A DNA stretch of 10,220 bases from Flavobacteriales bacterium (GTDB taxonomy: Bacteria; Bacteroidota; Bacteroidia; Flavobacteriales; Flavobacteriaceae). This document shows, one piece after another, positions 6,343 to 10,220 of this stretch (position 1 is the first letter of the stretch; every line of letters begins with the position of its first letter). Location of the stretch: NCBI GenBank assembly GCA_027003085.1, contig JALWYR010000268.1, positions 1 to 10,220 on the forward strand, read 5' to 3'. The position numbers and the translations under genes are program-made. The notes under the pieces are model-generated. The model was not told the origin of the DNA and searched no databases. It saw nothing but the letters and a program-made list of their open reading frames with translations.

Positions 6343-7401
6343 ATGAAACGATTATTAGCGAGCTTGATTTGGCTATGGGCGCTGCAATCGACTTTCGGGC
6401 AGGCGCATGCCAATGCTTTTTTGGACATAGGCGTGGGTGCAGGCGCCATGGCCACCGGCGGGAACGTTACGGCCCTGGCGGGCGATGCCAATGCCGTTTA
6501 CTGGAATCCGGCCGGACTTACCCGGCTCGAAGGTCGTTACTTGGGGTTGATGCATGCGGCCTATTTCGGCAATATGGCCATGCTCAACCAAATAAGCTAT
6601 GCCGAAAAACACGGTAACCAATATCGCGGGGCGGCCTTGATACGTTTCGGTGTGGATAACATCATGAACACCACCAAGCTCATCGACGAAAACGGTGATG
6701 TGGACTATAACCGGATTACTTATTTTTCGGCGGCCGATTATGCCCTGCTGCTCGGCTATGCGCGCAAGGATATTGTACCCGGTTTGCAAGCGGGACTAAC
6801 GCTGAAATTGCTGTATCGCCACATCGGCGATTTTGCGTCGGGCTGGGGTTTCGGTATGGATGCCGGTGTTCAGTATGCCTACGGCCGCTGGCAATTGGGT
6901 GCCGTGCTGCGTGATTTTACGGGCACTTTTACTTTTTGGACTTTCAACCGCCGGCGTTTGCAAGAAATAGCCGATGCCATTCCGGGCCGAAACCAAACGC
7001 CACCGGCTGCCAACGAAACACGGCTACCTTCGCTTCGCTTGGGCTTTGCACGGGCGTTCCGCTTCGGTTCCGGCTACGGACTGACGGCCGAAACCGATTG
7101 GACCGCTTGGTTTTACGAGCGCAACGCCTTGGTGCATGGCCCGCATTTCAGTTTGGAACCCGGTTTGGGACTGACGGCCGACTACCGCCAAAAGGTTTTC
7201 TTGCGCCTGGGAGCCGACAATGTTTTTCGCGAAAGGGGCTTTGAAGGAACCTATTGGAAAGTGCGTCCGCACGCGGGTTTGGGCGTCCGGCTCAAATATC
7301 TGCAAGTGGATTATGCCTTTACCGATTTCGGACTCACGGGGCGTTACTCGCATATTTTTTCCTTGATTTTGGATTTGAAAATTTTTTCCCGTAAGCAATG
7401 A
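6343..7401 (+). CDS. PorV/PorQ family outer-membrane beta-barrel protein
   Basis: A 352-residue exported protein. It has a signal peptide (MKRLLASLIWLWALQSTFG, cleaved near residues 19-20) followed by the family's hallmark start: AFLDIGVGAGAMATGGNVTA and then AGDANAVYWNPAGLTRL (46-62). The rest is rich in alternating, aromatic-ended strands typical of a FadL-like barrel (GYGLTAETDWTAW, VFLRLGADNVFRERGF, LKYLQVDYAFTDFG) and ends in strand ILDLKIFSRKQ. In the T9SS, PorV shuttles cargo and PorQ belongs to the attachment complex; many other family members have no tested role, so I do not assign porV or porQ. The upstream gene encodes a T9SS client, which fits but does not prove a link. ATG 6343 is chosen because it starts the signal peptide; the TTG at 6313 does not. 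The stop overlaps the lnt start (ATGA). Confidence 0.82.
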   Translation: MKRLLASLIWLWALQSTFGQAHANAFLDIGVGAGAMATGGNVTALAGDANAVYWNPAGLTRLEGRYLGLMHAAYFGNMAMLNQISYAEKHGNQYRGAALIRFGVDNIMNTTKLIDENGDVDYNRITYFSAADYALLLGYARKDIVPGLQAGLTLKLLYRHIGDFASGWGFGMDAGVQYAYGRWQLGAVLRDFTGTFTFWTFNRRRLQEIADAIPGRNQTPPAANETRLPSLRLGFARAFRFGSGYGLTAETDWTAWFYERNALVHGPHFSLEPGLGLTADYRQKVFLRLGADNVFRERGFEGTYWKVRPHAGLGVRLKYLQVDYAFTDFGLTGRYSHIFSLILDLKIFSRKQ

Positions 7402-8948
7402 GGTGGCAAAACGGATGGTTGTTGGCCCTGGCAGCCGGAATGATGATGTTTGTTTCGTGGCCCGAAGGCGGTTTTCCGTTTCTGATTTTTGCGGCTTGGT
7501 GGCCGTTGTTCCGGCTTTCGGATTTATACTTGGAGCGAAAAGGGATTTTTTGGCGTTTGTATGTGGCTTTTTTTCTGTTTAACCTGCTCACAACCTATTG
7601 GATTTGGTATGCTACGCGTGCCGGTGCCGTGATGGCCCTGCTGGCCAACAGTTTGTTGATGAGCTTAACCTTTTGGCTTTGGCACAAGGCGCGCAAACGT
7701 TTACCTTTGGCCATGCAAACGGTGCTTTTTCCGGCGCTGTGGATGAGTTTTGAAAAACTGCATTACGTTTGGGATTTGGAATGGCCCTGGCTGACCATGG
7801 GCAATGTGTTTGCTTCGACGCCTTGGGCCGTACAATGGTATGCCTACACGGGTGTGTTTGGCGGTTCGCTTTGGGTGTTGGCGGGGAGTTTATGGTTTTA
7901 CCGGCTGACACAAAAGAGAAACCACCGGACCGGATGGGTCAAATGGGGCGTTTTTATGCTGCTTCCGGTATTGCTTTCGTTGGTGATGTATTTCCGTTAT
8001 GCCGAAAAAGGAACCGAAGCCCGGGTGCTGATTTTGCAACCCAACATTGATCCGTGGACCGAAAAATTCGACCGGCCCAACAGTCAATCTTTGGCCGATT
8101 TGGAAAGTATGGTGCCTGCCCACCGGAAGTTTGACCTGATTGTAGCTCCCGAAACGGCCTTGGCCCGTAGTATGGATTTGGACCGTTTGGGTCGTAACCG
8201 GGTTGTGCAAAGTTTGAAACGCAAAGCCGACAGTAGTGGCGCCGCTTGGCTGGTGGGCGTTTCGCTCTACCGCATTTGGCACGGAGCGGCCGACAGTGTG
8301 CCCGAAACGGCCAATTGGGCCAGGCAGCGGCGGTTTTGGTATCAAATTTACAATTCGGCGCTTTTTGTGGCACCGCAGCAGCAGCCGGCGCTTTATCACA
8401 AAGCCATTTTGGTGCCGGGGGCCGAAAAAATGCCTTACCGGAAATGGTTCCGTCCGCTATTGGGCGATTGGATTATCGATTTGGGCGGTATGTCGGGAAC
8501 GCACACCCCCAGCCCGGAACCGGTGGTTTTCGGTTACGATTCCCTGCGGGTGGCGCCCATCATTTGCTACGAAAGTGTATTTGGCGATTACGTAAGACGC
8601 TACGTATTGCGCGGGGCCAATTTGTTGGCCGTAATTTCCAACGACGGTTGGTGGAAAAAAACATCGGGTTACCGTCAACATTTTGATTATGCCCGTTTAC
8701 GCGCCATCGAAACCCGTCGCGATGTGGTGCGATCGGCCAATACGGGTCGCAGCGGCTTGATCGATCAACGGGGGCGCGTGGTGCGAAGTTTGGGCTACGA
8801 CAGGCGGGGCGTCATCGATGCTACGGCACACTTGAACACGGGACTTACTTTTTATGTGCGCTACGGCGATTATTTGGCCCGCTTGGCCGTGTTTTTGGCG
8901 GGGCTTTTGTTGGCCTATGCCTTTTTGGGGCGCAAGAGATTTACGTAA
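7398..8948 (+). CDS. lnt: Apolipoprotein N-acyltransferase
   Basis: A 516-residue inner-membrane enzyme that moves an acyl chain from a phospholipid to the free amino group of the lipidated N-terminal cysteine, the last step of lipoprotein maturation. The first 200 residues hold several hydrophobic segments (for example 7-33, 51-70, 74-95, 145-170, 182-203). A carbon-nitrogen hydrolase domain follows from about 210 (VLILQPNIDPWTEKF). The catalytic triad is visible: E252 in APETAL, K335 in YHKAILVPGAEKMPYR and C390 in IICYESVF. Further family motifs are VISNDGWW and the RRDVVRSANTGRSGLID segment. A last hydrophobic segment lies near 495-512. Length is normal and nothing is missing. It overlaps the PorV/Q-like gene by ATGA, which suggests translational coupling. 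The upstream lipoprotein is one possible substrate, as would be any lipoprotein of the cell. Confidence 0.95.
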   Translation: MRWQNGWLLALAAGMMMFVSWPEGGFPFLIFAAWWPLFRLSDLYLERKGIFWRLYVAFFLFNLLTTYWIWYATRAGAVMALLANSLLMSLTFWLWHKARKRLPLAMQTVLFPALWMSFEKLHYVWDLEWPWLTMGNVFASTPWAVQWYAYTGVFGGSLWVLAGSLWFYRLTQKRNHRTGWVKWGVFMLLPVLLSLVMYFRYAEKGTEARVLILQPNIDPWTEKFDRPNSQSLADLESMVPAHRKFDLIVAPETALARSMDLDRLGRNRVVQSLKRKADSSGAAWLVGVSLYRIWHGAADSVPETANWARQRRFWYQIYNSALFVAPQQQPALYHKAILVPGAEKMPYRKWFRPLLGDWIIDLGGMSGTHTPSPEPVVFGYDSLRVAPIICYESVFGDYVRRYVLRGANLLAVISNDGWWKKTSGYRQHFDYARLRAIETRRDVVRSANTGRSGLIDQRGRVVRSLGYDRRGVIDATAHLNTGLTFYVRYGDYLARLAVFLAGLLLAYAFLGRKRFT

Positions 8949-8950
8949 CT

Positions 8951-8983
8951 TTTGGTTAAATTGGAAAAATTTTAATAGATTTG
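8951..8983 (+). promoter_or_regulatory. Bacteroidota-type promoter for the membrane methyltransferase gene
   Basis: TTTG (8951-8954), 21 bases, then TAGATTTG (8976-8983): a full match to the -33/-7 pattern, starting three bases after the lnt stop. The predicted start near 8989-8990 leaves about 62 bases of leader before ATG 9052. The gene therefore probably has its own transcript rather than only readthrough from lnt. Confidence 0.68.
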
Positions 8984-9051
8984 TTTAAGAAAAAACCGCA
9001 CTTGTGGGTAACAAATCCGGTGGTAAGATATGTGAAAGCCGTTCTGCGCGT

Positions 9052-9570
9052 ATGCGCATTGCAGTGTGGATTGTGTTTGTGGTAGGCGGTTGGGTGGCCG
9101 GATATTATTTGGACCGGATGCTGTGGCATCGCTTGTTTGTATTTACGCCCTATCATTTGCTGAGTGCCGCGGCCGGTATTGTTTTATTTCAAGTGATGCG
9201 AAAGATTGCCCGTAACACAGGGCGTTTTTTGCACGACCACGGGCGGGCGGGCGACATTCCGCGTTTCGAAACCAATGTGCTGGTAACCGGCGGCTATTAC
9301 CGCTATATGCGTCATCCGATGCACCAGGGCTTGATGTTGGCTCCGGTGTCCATTGCCTTGCTGGCCGGAAGCCCTTCGTTTTTGCTGATTATTGCACCCT
9401 TGGAAATTTTTTTGATGTATGTGATGATTGCCACCATTGAGGAACAGGAAGCCATAAAAAAATTCGGTGATGATTACCGGAAGTTTATGCAACGGGTTCC
9501 GCGTTTTTGCTGGCGGTGGGAATGTTGGAAAATGTTGATTCGGGGAGTTGACGAAAATGAACAATCATAA
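9052..9570 (+). CDS. ICMT-like membrane methyltransferase family protein
   Basis: A 172-residue integral membrane protein of the isoprenylcysteine carboxyl methyltransferase (ICMT) / phospholipid methyltransferase-like family. Hydrophobic segments lie at about 3-19, 35-49 and 93-128. The family's S-adenosylmethionine-binding core is clear: VTGGYYRYMRHPMHQG (78-93, with the RHP motif), the EE pair at 130-131, then FGDDYRKFMQRVPRF (138-152). Bacteria generally lack prenylated proteins, so the substrate is unknown; relatives act on small molecules or lipids. The C-terminus is short and charged. ATG 9052 starts right at the first membrane segment; an in-frame GTG at 9004 would add 16 polar residues and cannot be excluded. 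The gene stands alone, with its own promoter and a terminator after it. Confidence 0.8.
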   Translation: MRIAVWIVFVVGGWVAGYYLDRMLWHRLFVFTPYHLLSAAAGIVLFQVMRKIARNTGRFLHDHGRAGDIPRFETNVLVTGGYYRYMRHPMHQGLMLAPVSIALLAGSPSFLLIIAPLEIFLMYVMIATIEEQEAIKKFGDDYRKFMQRVPRFCWRWECWKMLIRGVDENEQS

Positions 9571-9622
9571 ACCGGAATTGTTGATAACCAATAAATAAAA
9601 ATTTTTCGATAAAATATTTAAT

Positions 9623-9650
9623 AAAGCCGCGCTTGGGCTTTTTTGTTTTT
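9623..9650 (+). terminator. Rho-independent terminator after the methyltransferase gene
   Basis: AAAGCC (9623-9628) pairs with GGCTTT (9636-9641) across a 7-base loop, followed by a T-rich run to 9650 (TTTTTTGTTTTT, partly shared with the stem). It lies 52 bases after the stop at 9570. The stem is short (6 pairs), so strength is uncertain. The flanking DNA (9571-9622) is AT-rich and shows nothing else. Confidence 0.6.
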
Positions 9651-9758
9651 GAAGTCCATCAGTATTGTTTTTGAGCGCGTAGCATATACAATCAAAATAG
9701 GAATAAAATGAATTGGTTACACGTTTTATTTTTCGGTTAAGTTCTAAAAATAAAAGTA

Positions 9759-9789
9759 TTTCGGAATTAGACAGAGGTAGATATTTTTG
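9759..9789 (+). promoter_or_regulatory. Probable Bacteroidota-type promoter for the ABC permease gene
   Basis: TATTTTTG (9782-9789) fits the -7 consensus, with an imperfect -33 element TTTC (9759-9762) 19 bases upstream. Transcription would start near 9796, about 24 bases before ATG 9820. The DNA between the terminator and this site (9651-9758) is AT-rich and holds no supportable gene; the only ATG frame there, at 9708, encodes ten residues. Confidence 0.5.
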
Positions 9790-9819
9790 TTATATTGTGG
9801 GCTGAAAAAAGTGCGCCGG

Positions 9820-10220
9820 ATGAACGATTTCCTGAAATATTTACGTATGCGCTGGGATGCTTTTCTTGAAGTTATCCGGCTGACGGGGCGCACGTTGAAA
9901 ATCAATTTGCTACGCACTTCGCTATCGCTTTTGGGGGTGAGTATCGGGATTTTTTCGGTGGTGAGTATTTTGGTGGGTGTTGATTCGTTGCAAAACTATT
10001 TGATTCATTCGCTTCGGAAATTCGGGAATAATACCTTATATATTGATAGGTTCGATTATAAAAATATGGGCAATCAGCCATGGGCCAAAATCCGGCGGAT
10101 GCGCAAGCCGTCCTACGATGAATACAGGTTTTTGCAACGTAAATTGGATTCGTCGCTTTACGATGAATTGAATTTCAGGATGGTGGTACCGGGCATGGCC
10201 GTAAAATACGGAAAAGAAAA
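9820..10220 (+). CDS. MacB/FtsX-type ABC transporter permease, N-terminal part (cut by window end)
   Basis: The frame is open from ATG 9820 to the window edge (133 full codons). It begins with an amphipathic cytoplasmic stretch (FLEVIRLTGRTLKINLLRTS, 15-34) and a first membrane helix (LSLLGVSIGIFSVVSILVGV, 35-54). Then comes the start of the periplasmic MacB-type domain (DSLQNYLIHSLRKFGNNTLYIDRF, 55-78; QPWAKIRRMRKPSYDEYRFL follows at about 86-105). This is the pattern of the N-terminus of MacB-like permeases, which pair with a LolD/MacB-type ATPase and often with a membrane-fusion protein to move substrates across the envelope. The usual length is about 400 residues, so two thirds is outside the window. 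The substrate cannot be inferred. No Walker motifs are present, so the ATPase must be a separate gene. Confidence 0.85.
   Translation, partial: MNDFLKYLRMRWDAFLEVIRLTGRTLKINLLRTSLSLLGVSIGIFSVVSILVGVDSLQNYLIHSLRKFGNNTLYIDRFDYKNMGNQPWAKIRRMRKPSYDEYRFLQRKLDSSLYDELNFRMVVPGMAVKYGKE

Noticed and set aside
9004..9051. GTG start at 9004 for the ICMT-like gene
   Set aside because: It would add 16 polar residues before the first membrane segment. ATG 9052 directly precedes the hydrophobic start expected for the family. The GTG is not excluded, only less likely.
9708..9740. Ten-codon frame MNWLHVLFFG in the gap before the permease gene
   Set aside because: Too short and too AT-rich to separate from chance; no downstream attenuator structure is visible.
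1..10220. CRISPR array, tRNA or rRNA genes, insertion sequence or transposase, prophage genes
   Set aside because: No regularly spaced repeats, cloverleaf-like sequences, rRNA motifs or transposase or integrase motifs were found on reading both strands by eye. Weak or degenerate examples could be missed without a search.

Overview
The window comes from a member of the Bacteroidota. It has several -33/-7 promoters of the phylum type (TTTG, about 20 bases, then TAnnTTTG). It also has A-rich start regions instead of clear Shine-Dalgarno sites, a secreted protein with a C-terminal type IX secretion (T9SS) sorting domain, a PorV/PorQ-family barrel, and a Lnt with the Bacteroidota-style K..LVPG.EKMPYR motif. 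The genus cannot be fixed from the sequence. A GC-rich, hairpin-rich intergenic element recalls elements I associate from memory with Saprospiria-like genomes. Every gene I can support lies on the + strand.

Layout. 1-195: GC-rich, palindrome-rich non-coding DNA followed by a promoter. 196-756: small lipoprotein of unknown function. 753-3500: AddB-like PD-(D/E)XK nuclease, overlapping the lipoprotein by ATGA and containing a single cysteine, so it cannot carry the usual AddB iron-sulfur cluster. 3501-3872: 372-base gap holding two strong inverted-repeat structures and a clear promoter. 3873-6257: secreted parallel beta-helix protein with an inserted LamG-type jellyroll whose two halves are in reversed order, ending in a T9SS sorting domain. 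6343-7401: PorV/PorQ-family outer-membrane protein. 7398-8948: apolipoprotein N-acyltransferase (lnt), overlapping the previous gene by ATGA. 9052-9570: small membrane methyltransferase of the isoprenylcysteine carboxyl methyltransferase (ICMT)-like type, followed by a terminator. 9820 to the end: start of a MacB-type ABC transporter permease, cut by the window edge.

Most of the window concerns the cell envelope: a lipoprotein, the enzyme that completes lipoprotein acylation, a T9SS client, a PorV/PorQ-type barrel of the kind that includes T9SS shuttle components, a membrane methyltransferase and a MacB-type permease. The nuclease is the exception. No complete new defence or mobile system is visible. 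The points most worth a second look are the order-swapped LamG insertion, the cysteine-poor AddB-like protein, and the structured element at about 3504-3724.
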